Shown here: in pieces, positions 21,645 to 34,602 of the stretch
Numbering within the stretch: position 1 is the stretch's first letter
Layout: each line of letters begins with the position of its first letter
From: Thelonectria olida
Lineage: Eukaryota > Ascomycota > Sordariomycetes > Hypocreales > Nectriaceae
DNA: 64,000 bases
Assembly (NCBI GenBank): GCA_020736575.1
Contig: JAGPYM010000002.1
Span: forward strand, 3,038,001-3,102,000
Reading direction: 5' to 3'
The notes under the pieces: generated by a model
Database searches by the model: none
What the model saw: only the letters and a program-made list of their open reading frames with translations
Told to the model about the DNA's origin: nothing
Made by a program: the position numbers and the translations under genes

Positions 21645-22167
21645 ATACGGTAGCCCCGGCAGAGCTCGGCCGCGACGGCGGGCAGCCGGAGAGAGTCGAT
21701 GGAATGCCGGTGCGACGTGTGCGGCGATAGCAGGCGATTAGATAACTAGGGGGATGGGTCGCATTGCAAACGGACCTTGTTGTTCAAAGAAAGAAAGAAA
21801 GATATGGGCGCTTCCTTATCGCCAACACGGATGGGGGCCGCTCGTCAACGGCATGGTGACGAGAGAGTGAGTTCTCTCTCTCGGACGAAAGACGAACGGA
21901 TTCCGAGCCCTACGGTGAACGAACCCATGTATAGAAACAAGGGGCCATGCACCTCATGCAAGCATTGCAGCCGGTCAACGCATGCTGGGCGCCGGGATTT
22001 CCCAAACATGATCGATACGAACCACATCGGCGCACGGCTGGCCCCATTTTATGTGCCCGTTCAATGGAGATGAATGGATCATGGATGGCGTACATACTGT
22101 ACATGCGAGCTCGCATCCCTCTGTCTGTCTCTTTGTGTGGTGAACAAGCAAGTTTGAACACCAAGTA

Positions 22168-22264
22168 CACCCCCCACCCCCCCTCCCTCCCTCCCTCTCC
22201 CATCTTCCCCTCGTCTGCCAACACACTCACACCCACGCACACGCACACCACACACACACACACA
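22168..22264. repeat. Pyrimidine tract followed by CA repeats
   Basis: A C-rich/CCCT pyrimidine run at 22168-22204 is followed by imperfect (CA)n at 22221-22264. Simple-sequence DNA downstream of TRM5. Confidence 0.85.
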
Positions 22265-22879
22265 TGAAAATCTTGGCTTGGCGGGCGTCGCACGGCAGCG
22301 CCGTTAGACGTGCACACCGATGGCGCATGCATATTTGGACCTGACGCGGCTGGTTGTTTTTGTGCAACCGACAGGAACAAAGCAGCATCACATCCATCGC
22401 CTTGTTTGTCAACGCTACAGTACCATTCTTCCTTGGCCTGGCCCGACCGGTGTGAGAAACCCTGACTTTGAGCTGGTCCAGATATTGAAGACGGAATATT
22501 CCATCTGGATGATGATCACTTGTCGGCGTTCTCACCGGCCCTGAAAGAGCGCTGCCAACCAACACCGACAAACACATGATGCAAGAATGGGAATGCCTCG
22601 GATTTCTTCATGTGCTTCCTCCATTCTTCCGTCCGTTACACACGCCGCGGGGCTCGAATGGATCAGCAGGGATTTTGACAATTTCAAGGTGACATGGGTT
22701 TTGCATTTGCAGCTACTTGTTCAATCGATTTCTGCCAAAAACAGATGAGGGCCAAAAACTGTTTGTGAAGTGTGGATTTTTTTTCTCTCGTCCAATGATG
22801 ACAACGCCTTTGTTGCATCTGGCATATTTTGACCTCTTTTTGAATCCAACTAGATAATTCACGGGCCGAAAACAGTGGC

Positions 22880-22903
22880 AAAAAAAAAAAAAAAAAAAAA
22901 AAA
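22880..22903 (+). repeat. Poly(A) run of 24
   Basis: Twenty-four consecutive A. No transposon-like sequence or target-site duplication was seen beside it, so it is not evidence of a retro-inserted element. Confidence 0.9.
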
Positions 22904-25900
22904 GGAGGCCGAAAATAAATCATCATGATGGAGTTTTCCCGCCATTGCAAAGTCCAGCCAACTCGTTTCTCGGGGAAGCTCCGAATAGCTTTCCATCCCT
23001 TCTCTCGCAAGCATCCCAGGTTAGCATTGAGCCATCCATCACGCTGGATCCTTTCAGACGGCCCGTCGCGGAACCCGATCGGCGAGGAAAATCCGACCAG
23101 GGAGGGATCCATGAGGTGACGGTTCAGAGACAAATTCATTCCCTTTCACCGGAGGAATGAGGGATGCGAGCCCCCAAGTCCGTCCACCTCCCCACGTTCG
23201 GTTGATCGTCCTCCAAGCTCCAGCCTCCCAGGTTGACATGCATGGCCCGTCTGCAGCATCTATCTCCATTTAAGCTCTGCTGCAGCTTCGATGGGTTGTG
23301 GACAGGGTTCGTCGGGGAACCGGGGGCCCAGCAAGCCATGGCACTGCGTCCCTTCTCATCCGATCGATGGGGTGATGGTGAAGCAGGATCCGACGCTGCC
23401 CTTCCTTGTCTTCGCAGCACTGAGACGAGAGACAACAAGGCCAGCCAGCTGTGTGGTGTCTGTCAGCGTCACCAGCTGCTTGCGATTATTGCATCTCCGG
23501 ACATTTGGAGCACGTTCATAGATGCAACAGCTGGCTGATGAGCACGCAACTACGAAGTTATCTTGGGCAGAGAGACCCTGCAAGTTTATCATCTGTCGGC
23601 GTTTGGAACAATCCTCGAGCCTCGAGGGGTTGGTTGCACGACAAAGATCCCCCGAATGACGCCTGTCAGTCGCCCACTCGCCCACTCGCCTCGTCGACGT
23701 CAAAACTCCAAGACCCGGTCGGCGGCGGCAGCAGCAGAAACATGCCCAAAGCTGCATTGTACTACCGAACGAATACTGTCCAAGCAACCCACCAAGAGAC
23801 AGCTGGCATAGCTCATCCAGAAGCAAAGGAGGGGCGGGGGGGGGCATGGTAAGCACTTCAAAATGCTACGATGCATCTCATGTATGTAGTCCCTCTTCCC
23901 AGGCACACAACACCTCGTCGAGATTTGGCACACCGGTGAAGAAGTGACTGGTCAGCCACGCGGGGGCTCGTGTTAGAGGGCAACATTGCATTGGGGCCGC
24001 ACATCGCAGCACTTTTTTCAACGGTGCAATTCTAAAAGAGGCAGGCTGCACGTCTAACTGCTATTGCACAATTAGTTACAAGGGCTCCAAAGCAACCTAG
24101 CCAAGAAGCAGCAGCACCCGCAGCATCAGGGTTGCAGTCATTGAGGAGCGTTGGGGGTCCGTCCGTCACTCCCGCATACAGTCTTCCGGAGGCGACCTTC
24201 GTTACGGCGTAGTTATTCATACAGACGCGGCAGAGCGTGCGACAGCGACGGCTCCGGACTGGGCCAGCAGCAGGCCCAAAAAGTGGGCGGCTCTAGCGGT
24301 TTGATAAGGAGCAGTCTCACGCTTGATGATGCGGCCCTTACGTGACTGGTGATACTTTGTCCCAGTAATCACTGTCGCCTTTTCGCCCTCGTGTTTCACC
24401 ACCCAGCGAAACAAGACAACGAGAGGCTCTGAGAGGGGACAAATTTCCTACAACTTGACCGGCCAGCCCATCTCATATCATCCCCGGGGTTGACAACTCC
24501 ACATTGGCGGGGAACGTCACCTCGATGACGGCCCATTGAGATTGCACCTTGTCAACCCGTGGTGACGCTCTTCAGAAGGTTGCAATGGGGATATCAAAAC
24601 ACCACTCGTCGAGGCAGCAGCGTGGCAAGCCAAGCGAAACTAGGACTTGGACATGCCCAATGCCTAACCAGCGCACGCCATGGTGGTGGTTTTCGATGAA
24701 AGGGTGAGTTTATTAGGAGCGGAGAGCAGTGGATAACGATGACAATGAGAATGAGTTCTCCATAGCCACCTCAACTGTTGATATCGATGTTGTTGTTGTT
24801 GGGTCGGCATGTCTTTCCGATGCTGACGACGATGCCAACGACTACACAACTCGTGTCAATTATTCATCCCGCAACCGCAGCAAACAGTCAAGAAGACAGT
24901 GACAAAGGAGGGGTGTGGATTTGATAAGCCATGCGAAGCTGCTCGTGGAATGAGTAAGCAGGCATAGGCCGAAGAGCCTGGAGTTTGTATCCGTACAACC
25001 AGCTTTTGAGTTTTGCGCTCAGGAATAGCCTCGATCCATGTTCCTCCAAAGCCTTGACTGCCTCGTCTGTAACTTACGAAGCAACTAGTGTCCGTACCCG
25101 TACGAATAAGAAAACAACTCACTCACTCTCTCCTCGCTCGGCCCGGGAAGTCTCGAGCCACATCACCCGAACCATCAGAGTTCAACTGATGGGCGGCAAG
25201 GCGTAGTGTGGCTTGAATAAGCACAAGGCAACCACCATTCAGGATGCTAACAGGGCGAGAGAGGAGATGGGCGGTTCGGGAACTAGGGACACGGATAGGT
25301 CAGAGAGCCGGCTCATGTAACAAAAGAGAAATACCCTTATGAGACGGGCGGGAGAGGTGTCCCTATCGCGTATCATCATGATGCTCCGATTACAAGATGA
25401 CAGATACGGATACACAAAGGCAAGAGAAACGGCCGATAAGACCATGGCTGAACCCCGGCCCACCACCGCTGTTGAGGCTAAAAGGCGTGATAACTACCTA
25501 GTTAGCCATGGCGAGATGGATGGACCGGCTCTCAGCGCTGCAACATCAGGCCGGGTGGCTTTAACACAATCCAGCAAAGCATTGGCAACTTTGCTAGATG
25601 CATGGCTTGCTGTCGCACTGCTGCAGGACTGCTGCGAGACTAACACCCATCTGTGAAGGACTTGCACCAGGGCCGCCGCATCTTGGTGTGGTGTTTTTTT
25701 GGACGGGTAGGGCGGCCATCCCGCATCACCACTGGGACGTTAAGTGTGAAGCCTCCCGATGATAATGATGAGTGAAACGTCAGCGAGCTATCAGCCGCCA
25801 ATTGGCTCAGGACATCGCCCGCAGGAGAAAACGTTTCACGGCATTAACTCATATCCTTGACGACCCTGGAGCAGTTGCTCCTCAATTGTCGGAGCCGACA

Positions 25901-27819
25901 TGGCCTGAGGTGGGCATTTCGGAGTCGAATGCACACTGTATCTACAGTATACATAACACGGCTTTTTCGGGAGAATCCGTAAACAACAGTCCCCGGGTAT
26001 GCGGAGGACAAAACGGAAGAAGACCGAGGCGGCGAACAAACAAGCACCGGGGACAGAAAAACAGCCCGAGGGAGGGCGGACATGAGGTTTGAGTTTTGAG
26101 TTTGGGTGGAGGAAGAAGGGCGAAGCAACAAGCCGGGGATTAAGGATGTTGAAGAGGGGGACAGAGGGGAGGGCGTGGGAGTGGGTGGTGAATTGGGGGG
26201 GATGAACAAACAAAGGGAAAAGCATACAACCAGAAACAGCACTTTCAGCCTCTCAGCCACTGAAATGATGATGTCTTTCATCCCATGAGGTAACCAACAT
26301 GCGTGCTTGCATGCCCAAGGTGAAGCAGCTAAAAACCCGGTGAGACAGCCCATGTCAGCGACGCCCGCCGTCCCAAGGTGAGCAGCAGCATTCGCCGCCG
26401 TTGCTTGTTGATTAGTTCGTAGCATTGGAAGCGCTGCTGCTGGCTGGCTCACGGATGAGCCAGGGCCAAAAGAACGAGGCGTTCTCGCTTCCGCCAATCT
26501 AAGACATGGTTCATCTGGCGGGGACGAACGCGGGCGCAAGCCGCAACAAACAAACAGGGCACCAGCAATTTTTCTGGGGTGAGTCTGGGGCAGAGAGATT
26601 CGAGGCAAGCCACTGGTTCTAGTCTCACAGCCCGTGCAGTGAGGGTGTGGATTGGATGATGATGGACAAGTCGACAACGTTTTGCTGATGATCTGCCTCG
26701 GAACATGTCCATCAGCCAGGGTTGCAGGCCAAAAACAGGGCCACACGTCGATCATTCTCGCAAGGGCAACTGGACGAAAACGGGCAACAACTTCGGATTG
26801 TTGGTTAGTCATCGTTAACGGCTCCAAAGCATCCATAGGCGGTTGACGGCTCAAAGGAGCTTTCGTAGACGCCTTCAGGGCTCCATCTTGCATGACCCAT
26901 CAAGACGGAATAAAGCATGTGTTGGAAATGTGATACGTGATACGTGATTCGTGACCCGGGCTTGTCGATTGAGTTGTGCGCCTCATCTCATTGGAAGTAC
27001 CGTGCGAATGTGTAGTTCCATCGCTGCCAGCCATCGGAATGTCATGGTCAAACGGATCCAGGGAACAATCCGTATGGTTACGGCTTTTGAAATCAACCTG
27101 TCGAACCCCAAGCGTCAGGTACGGAGAACGAAACCTGGAAATTGAACAGACAGACAGACAGGGCAGGCCTCTGCTTTCGTCAACACACCATCATCAACCG
27201 CGCCGTGCACCAATAACTCCGATGGTTGCAATCCTTTGATGGAACGTACCGAGAAAGAAAGCAACAGACGGAGGACCACACGTATTGCATTCCGGTGATG
27301 CAACAAGACCCCATCTTGCGACCGAAGTAGAGACGAAAAGCCACTCATTGCTCATACTGTAAAGGCACAGCAGGCCCCGAGGGGATGGCATCTCGACTGA
27401 GGTGTAATTATTTTCCCTCTTGGCAGCCCCCCTCATCCCCATCTTGGCACTGTTGTGGCAGATAACCGACGCTCAAGGTGGGTGGTCGCCGTTCCATCTG
27501 ACGTGGATCTTCAACAACACCTCAAGTGAATTCCCACAAAGGGTAAACTCAAGTGCCCGGCCCGACAAGATGCTCGGTTACGAAACACGCCTGGGTCCGT
27601 CGAGGACAGAAAGTGCCGCAATGAATGGCCGATTTTGGACGGTGACAGGGTTTGACGTCAACATGTGAGAATAATCGCTGCTATCATAATCGGAAGCTTG
27701 CGCAAAGCCCTCATAGGGGGAAATGTCAGTACTGGATAAGTAGAAACTCAAAAGAATGAGATTCACCGAGATGCATTAAACGAGTGGCATCTACCTCGGC
27801 GATACTAATTCATCCTCGA

Positions 27820-27837
27820 TCGATGATCGATCATCGA
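27820..27837. repeat. 18-bp perfect palindrome
   Basis: TCGATGATCGATCATCGA is self-complementary, in the middle of the gene-free stretch. Possible dimeric-factor site or chance. Confidence 0.6.
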
Positions 27838-30204
27838 GATGGACGTTGTGGTTGTTGTTCGTTAATCGTCCATAAATACTCCATGAGGCTTGCTTACCCT
27901 GCATCTTCCCCGCGGGGTTGCAGCGAAGAGGAGGAGGCTCCGAATCGATGATATGCAGTCAGTCCCTTCAAACAAACCAGGGGCACCCATCCATTGGCAT
28001 TCTCCATGCTGGGTTCGTCTAAGGTGGATTGCCGTTGATGCTTCGGATATTGGCATTAGAGTTCCATTGTTAACCGATGAAGATCTCCCTTGAGCCTTTT
28101 TTCTCCTCGTCTCGGGAACCCTGAACGTAGGCGATCGAGGGGAGAAAAGACGCCGCATCTTGGCCGCGTTCTAGAGCCGAGACGGGTTGATGAAAAAGGC
28201 TTTGTTGCCCCGGTGCGCAAGTCATGGCACGGCCGCGCTTGGGTTGGGGCAATTCAAGCATTCTCATCAGCCGTGCCGCTCTTGACGACTTCGTACTGTG
28301 ACGGGTGAGACATTGACCCCAGTTTGCACTTTCCGCACAGGGCATCTCGCAAGTCAAAAGAAAAATTCGGATTTTTCTTCAAGCCGTTTTCTTCATGCAT
28401 GCATGTTGGAACGCCTCACCCAGGGCTTTACTTGCTTTTTTGCCCTTCCATGGCATTTTTCGTTTTCATTCTTTCTCGGTGTCCCTTTCTACTCGACAAG
28501 CTCGAATTACGGTATCCAATCGATCCCCCCCGGCCAGGGTCTTGGGTGGTGCGACAAGGACTCGCTGCTTCTGGAACCCGACGGATCCCCGCTTTCGCCT
28601 CCAGCTTTCTTTCAGTTGGCGAGCCAGTGATGGGTCATGGCGAGTTGAGGAAAATAAAATAATAAAATAAAATCCGACGATGCTTGGCGCGCCCCAATCG
28701 CAGGCGACACTGCAGGATTTTCATGTTTGGGCCAGGGCCCCAGGGCATTCACCCCCCAATCCCTGCTCGAGACTCCGTCTGGTCCAAATCGCTGGGCCGC
28801 TTGGGGCTCTTCGGGGGAACTAGTCGTGGGCCGCGGGGGCGTCGTTTGGTGTGTCGACCATCATGGACCGCTGTGTTGGGATGGATCCTGGGGCTTGTTC
28901 CCCCTCCCCGGAGTGTCGACGAAAGTAATCTGGCAGCCAACCGAAGCGCATTCCAGTCGATGTGTGATGAGAAAGTCTAGATGTGAGAAAAACGGACACT
29001 GGGAGAGAAAAGGTGGTAATTCTTAGGTAAGAACGCGATCGTGGAAGAACTCTGTCTTGTCGGAAGAAGCCACTCCCATCAGCCGCTCTTTCTCTTTCTC
29101 GGTCGTCGTTTGCGTTTTTGATTGCAACGTCCGTCCGTCCTCGGCTAAGAACAGTTTGAAATCAAGTCGCCTCTTGCCCTTGCCCTTGGATGGGCCCTGA
29201 GAAAGCGTCCTCGTGCCTTGAAGGAGGGTCCCTGCCTGCTCTCTCCCGCTTCCGCCGGGTCCCGGGACATGGATAGATTTGCTGTGCCGTGGTTGTCGTT
29301 GTCGTGTCGTGGTGATTTAAAACCGCGACACTGCGGCTGAACGGGCCCTGACAGGACTCCGTCTCGTCCCTGCGTCGGTCATGAGGGCTCTCTCAGCCCA
29401 GGCACCCGCGGAACACCGTGACCCCTTTCGGTTGCGTTTGAGTCGTGACACTTGCAGTCAGGAGACTGAATTAGGAACAGGAGATTTTTGTCGGTGTTTT
29501 CTTTTTGTCTCGTCCCCTTCAATATTCGAGCCGAACCGGCCCAATTACGGAGCCCCGTCTCGTGTGGTTGTCCACGGGAGCGCCTCTTCAACCGTCGCCA
29601 TTTATTACTGTCACCTAATGAGAGGGCCGTTGGGCGGCGCCTTCGGAGCGTTCCCGGACAGACAGTTTTTGACGGGTGGAGTCGAAGCTCTTTTACTTTT
29701 CTTTCTCCGTTCTAGTGCTTGTTTGGTGACCCTTGTCCTCTGGTCAGTTGGACGACGGATGAATCCTTTCGAGGGCTTTCGTTGCTGGTTCTTGCGATAC
29801 CAACATTGCTTGCTTGATGCCTGAAGCTGGATGTCATTGATTCAAATCATCTAATCCAACCCCCGGCCAGGGTCATAACGCAGCGACAGCAAATGAAGAA
29901 GGGTCCATTTGCGGTCATACTTACGTTGGTGTATTATCACCCGTGCGAAGCACGTACTCTGGACAAAGGTAGCTGCGCCTGGGCCATTTCCGGGGTACTG
30001 AGCCAGAGGTCCCGGGCTTCGTTTTCCTCCCCTTTAATTTGGCCATTTGGAAGCTTCTTTGATTGACTTTTTTTTTATTTATTTTTTACATGGAAGCGAT
30101 GCAGGTGATGGCGATGATGTGCTGCCAGCCCCCGCAGCTGCTGCCGTGCTCGTAATGACGGGACTTGAATTTTCATTAGGTACGAAGTAGCTGTCGAGGA
30201 TCGA

Positions 30205-30237
30205 ATCGCACTGCATCGCACTGCATCGAACTGCATC
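30205..30237 (+). repeat. Three tandem copies of a 10-mer
   Basis: ATCGCACTGC twice, then ATCGAACTGC, followed by the first bases of another copy. Lies 2.6 kb upstream of the Reg1-like ATG. Confidence 0.8.
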
Positions 30238-32807
30238 TTGGTGCTCGCGCAGGTGAGCGCGACGGAAGATGACATGCAATTGCCATCACATCGCATGCTT
30301 CGCTCTCCGGCGTTTTGATGAATGGCTTTCGGCGTTCCTCTCCTTTCCATCACTGCCTCCCTTGACGTTGCCATCTCCGACCGAGACACATTTCAGGCAA
30401 CGCTTCTCATCGACTCCATGACATCCATGGTAACACAGAGGCACTACAAGACATGACAGAAGGAGCAAGGGCCTCATCCATTCCCATGCCATGTCTCTTC
30501 TGACCTGACCAGAGGTGCTTGTGCTTGGGCGGTTCACTTCACCCACGCCGGAAAAGTGGAAACATCCCAATCATTCCCCCAACTCTCCTTCATCTCTTTT
30601 TGGTAATCATCTGGTCGTCTGTTCGCATACCACGGGCAGTACCACGTCTTCGCCCATCGACAAGGGCCGAGGAGAAAGCTTTGATACCCTTTGCTCATAT
30701 CCCGCGAACCCTCTTCCATTTCCCTCCCCCGGAGAAGCAAAGCCAGAGCCAAAAGAACTGCCGGGGAGGGATGAAAGCCACGCGCTCTTCGCTATTGATG
30801 AATGATATCGCAATACGCCCACATCCCACCATCCTTCACCCACGCTTTTACACACGCCCCCCACCCCTCACACAACGCTGTCTCTTGTCTCTCTTGTTGT
30901 CTCTCCACCCACACCTTGTTCGGTTTTGGTCCTTTACTGGAGTTGGAAGGACATCTCTCAACGGGGACTTGGCTTGCCTGTGCCCTTGGTATGTATGTTT
31001 GCATCGCGTATTGTATGGACAGCATCCGTAGTTCTGTATCCGCAATGAGGCAGTGGACAGTTGTATTAGCAGGGGCAGATACGCCGTGATGTCAGTTGAG
31101 CGTCAAAAGAGACGACGGAGAGAGTCATTTCTTTCAATCTCTCCGCATTGATATCCCCAGTTGCTGTGTACGATATGGTGTTGTCGCACAGAATAATCCC
31201 AGCCCTGTCTTGTCCTGTCCGCCCTCTTCACCGGCACTCTGGGCTGGGACATTGAACACTCCCTCCCTTTCAACTCCTCCCGCACCTCGTCCACAAGCCT
31301 CACAACCTTCTTCATGGCCCATCAAGCCGACCTGCCGGTGGAGAAGCGAGGCCTGTCCTAGTTCGCTCAAGCCCCGATCACGTTTGGCTTGGGCTCTCGC
31401 CATCAAATCAGCCGCTATAGATTCTTGCTTTGCCCTCTGCCACGCCTCTCCCCCCTGTCCCCTTGCTCGAGTCCCCAGATCCTAGTTGAGGCAATTGCGC
31501 CAACAGAGGGCGTGTGCTTTGTTAGGTGAGTGAGTGCGTGATTCACTGACTCTGGGGGAGGAGAAGCTGGAGACGGACGACTTCCTTTCTCTTCTGCCTA
31601 CCTAGACAAAACGTCAGTCCGTTTTCACCCGCCGCATCAAGCGCTCAATCAATGTCTGCAATTGATACTGGGCCTCTCTTCCATTGTATCCATTCCTCAT
31701 AGATTCCCTAGTTATGCTCTTGTACGTTTTGCCATGTCCATGCTAGGCCAAGTTCGGAGTTCCGTCTGTCTCGACGTCGCCCCCCCTCATTCGCAATTGG
31801 GGAGAGAGACGCTGTAATCTGTCTGTATCTACCGACAGAACCGTATCCATCCATCCCAACATTGCATTGCATTGCATCTCTTCTCCCCCTCTTTCTTCGA
31901 GTACCCCCGCGTGCACGATTAAGTGCTGCCGTCATATCTTGTTTGTTCCTGTTTTATATCTGGCTTCGGATTGCCCACGCTGGCCTTTTTCTCTTATCAT
32001 TCTGAACAATTCCTGACGGTTTGTTCCATCTGGTTGTTGATTAGCTGAGGAGTGTTGAACAACAAGGACGGGACCCGACCCCAATTGTTACCAAGGAAAG
32101 AACGGATCATTTTCAACCCCCCCTCTGATCCTTCTCATTCACAACAACCACAACTTATCCTTCTCCTGCTTCCTCTTCTTCTTCTTCTACAGCTCCGAAT
32201 CTCCTCCCCCACGAAATTCGTCACCGCCCTGGGAACCACATACATACATCGCCATAGACCAACATTGTCGCAAATCGGCTTCAAAACCCAACGCCACCGC
32301 GCGCCCCCCTCGACCAGGTTCACGCCCCCCCCGCCGCCTCTCCCCCGGTCCCCCAGGCGCCAAAAGCCACTCGGTCTCTCGCCCTCGTCCGTCGCATACG
32401 GAGGTGGAGGTACTTCGTTCTCCATACAGTACCGGTACCAGGTGCCACAAACCACCTACCACCAAAGCACAGAGCCCAGGCTAAGCCCAAACGGAGAACA
32501 ACCACCCGCCCGCTGTCCGGACGGCCATTGGGCTCGCTGCCACTCACACCCGCGGCCACACTCCCTACAGTCCCTATAACCTGGGTCCCCCACCCCATCG
32601 GCAAACCATTCTTCTTCCTCCCCACGCCCATTTATCCCAATCCTGTCTCTGTCTCAACTTCCATTCTTCATTCATCCTACACAAAGTCCAAAACATATCG
32701 ACAGTACAGCTCTCGAGCGTTCATCCATGAGTCTTTAACCCCGACTTCTTCTCTTTGGGTGCTGCGGCGTCTTGGTCCCGTCTGCGGACCCCCAATCAAC
32801 CTTCACC

Positions 32808-34602
32808 ATGGCCGTCGTTCTTCCCTCTGACGATAGCGGCTACTTCGCCGCCTCCTCTCTGAGACGCTCTCACTCCTCCAGCAACTTCGTCACATCTTCC
32901 TCTGCATTTTCCTCCTCCCACCACCATCTCAACCATTCCTACAACCACTCTCCCAAAACTTACTCCGACTCTGCTTCCTCTTCCGCTCCATCTTCTCCTC
33001 GCACCGTCCACGCCGAATCCACAGACCTCTCCTGCGCCTCTACCCCGGCTACCAATCTCTCCATTGCCTCCGATTACGACGACCCTCTGGGTCTCTCTGA
33101 TTCCCCCGAAGACCACTTCATGTTTCCCACCTTTGCCCAGGAGAAGCTTTACGTCCACCCTCAAATCCACCCAGATGACAATCTTGAGCCTCCACCGAGC
33201 CCCAAGACGGGTGATTCTTACACGGTATCACCGGCCGACCACGAGAGCTCCAACGAAGGTTCTAACAACACCTCGCGACCTGGAACTCCCGAAATCACGG
33301 AGCATGCCGAGGATGACACTGCAGTTTCTTCTAAGCCCTCGCGACAGGTTGACTACTTGTCCCATGACTGGAAGGAGGAGGACATTTGGTCCTCGTGGAG
33401 GTACATTGTGACTCGTCGCGGCGAGTTTGCCAATGCTGCGCGTCTGGAAAATGCTTCTTGGAGAACTTGGATGAAGGCGAAGAACAACCTGAAAACCGTT
33501 TCGCCCGAAACACTCAATTGGTACGTATTCGATTCTCCTCTTGGAATGCGATAATCGGCTAACAGAAGACAGGCTCAAGGATTGCGATGTTACCTGGCTG
33601 TATGGCCCCCTCCAGTCGGGAGCCAAGCCTGTCCACGACACACAGACAGAACCTTCCAGCGTTTCCATCTCCAAGACTAGCTCACTGGTCAATCTAAAGA
33701 AGAAGCCCATCCTCAAGAAGAGGAGCATGTCAGAAGTCATGCTCCAAAGATCTCTGTCTACTGCCTCACTGCTAAAACAGGCCACAGCGGCTGTCCAGGC
33801 GCAGGAAACAAGGGGAATTCTGCGACCCCATAGACGTGGAACCGTCGATTACTTCGCTTACCCTTTCTCTTCAAGAAGAATGAGCAATGGAAGCAGCAGT
33901 CTGGCACCTTCGACTGAATCATCTGGAATTGTCTCACCAAACACTGAGCGCAAGCACATTCACTTTAACGAATCAGTCGAGCAATGCATCGCTGTCGACG
34001 TCAAGGGCGAAGAAGAAGAAGACGTTGCTATGGACTCGGATCCATATGGAGACAGCAGTGACTCAGATGACGGCGTTATGATGAAGCGGGTCAGGACCAA
34101 GAAGCGACCAATCCTCAAAAAACGAGTTTCCAAGACTAAGTCTGCTGAGGGTAAGACGATCGCCATGCTCCCCTCGACAACACTCAAGTATCGAGAGGAC
34201 ACTCCAGAGCCCAAGGAGACAGCAATGAAGCACTCGCGCAGTCCCTTGATGTCCCCATCCTCTTCCCAGGAGACCTTGCGACCGGCGAAGCCATCTGGCA
34301 AGTTCTTTCTCGGAGAAGAGGATGAAGAGGAATCGGGCTTGGACGATGCGCTGCTCAACCCCTCATCGGGCTGGTCATCACCCCCCACCGAGTGTTCCAA
34401 CGGCGGCTTGCGTCGCACGGTGTCTTCCGGCAGCCTCAATGACGCCCCAGCTGGGATGCGCCGAACAGCTTCTGGGATGCTCATGCCATATGAGGAGGGC
34501 GATCCCAACAACGGAGATGGTATCTTTGGCCGAGTTATTGACACGGTCAATACCGCCCGTGACATCGCCCATGTCATCTGGAATGTGGGCTGGAGGAAGT
34601 GA
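32808..34602 (+). CDS. REG1: Reg1-like protein phosphatase 1 regulatory subunit
   Basis: Probable targeting subunit of type 1 phosphatase (Glc7/PP1), as Reg1 acts in glucose repression by controlling Snf1 signalling. Exons 32808..33520 and 33573..34602 (580 aa), intron 33521..33572 (GTACGT, GGCTAAC branch, phase 2). The ATG has a good fungal context (CACCATGG). The N-terminal 180 residues are Ser-rich and disordered. Around residues 185-240 lies the DUF1752-type block DWKEEDIWSSWRYIV...NASWRTWMKAKNNL. Two copies of a K-x-PILKKR motif (KKPILKKRSMS; KRPILKKRVSK) and an RVxF-like PP1-docking site KHIHFNE occur in the second half, followed by acidic repeats. The C-terminus is a conserved amphipathic helix (VIDTVNTARDIAHVIWNVGW). 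Preceded by an unusually long gene-free region. Confidence 0.85.

Larger units (their letters stand above)
21645..32807. other. 11.2-kb stretch with no credible gene
   Basis: Reading frames here are short, lack family signatures, often start at non-ATG codons and are rich in low-complexity runs. The largest (349 codons, minus, 25844..26893, ATG start) shows no recognisable domain and consists of Ser/Pro/Ala/Leu runs. The stretch contains homopolymers and simple repeats (listed separately), palindromes and pyrimidine-rich parts. The last 800 bp before 32808 is pyrimidine-rich and is the probable leader of the Reg1-like gene, including a 3-codon uORF at 32727..32738. No tRNA, rRNA or transposon was recognised. 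It may hold long-range regulatory DNA or non-coding transcription, which the sequence alone cannot show. Confidence 0.55.

Noticed and set aside
22640..22665. GGCTCGAATGG, B-box-like sequence suggesting a tRNA
   Set aside because: No acceptor stem, anticodon stem or A box at the right distance.
22880..22903. Poly(A) run as the tail of a retrotransposed element
   Set aside because: No reverse-transcriptase-like or processed-gene sequence upstream and no target-site duplication.
25844..26893. 349-codon minus-strand frame with ATG
   Set aside because: Long, but made of Ser/Pro/Ala/Leu runs without any domain, splice structure or family signature. Not supported as a gene from sequence alone.
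32052..32579. 175-codon plus-strand frame before the Reg1-like gene
   Set aside because: GTG start and low-complexity Pro/Leu/Ser content; it lies in the pyrimidine-rich leader.
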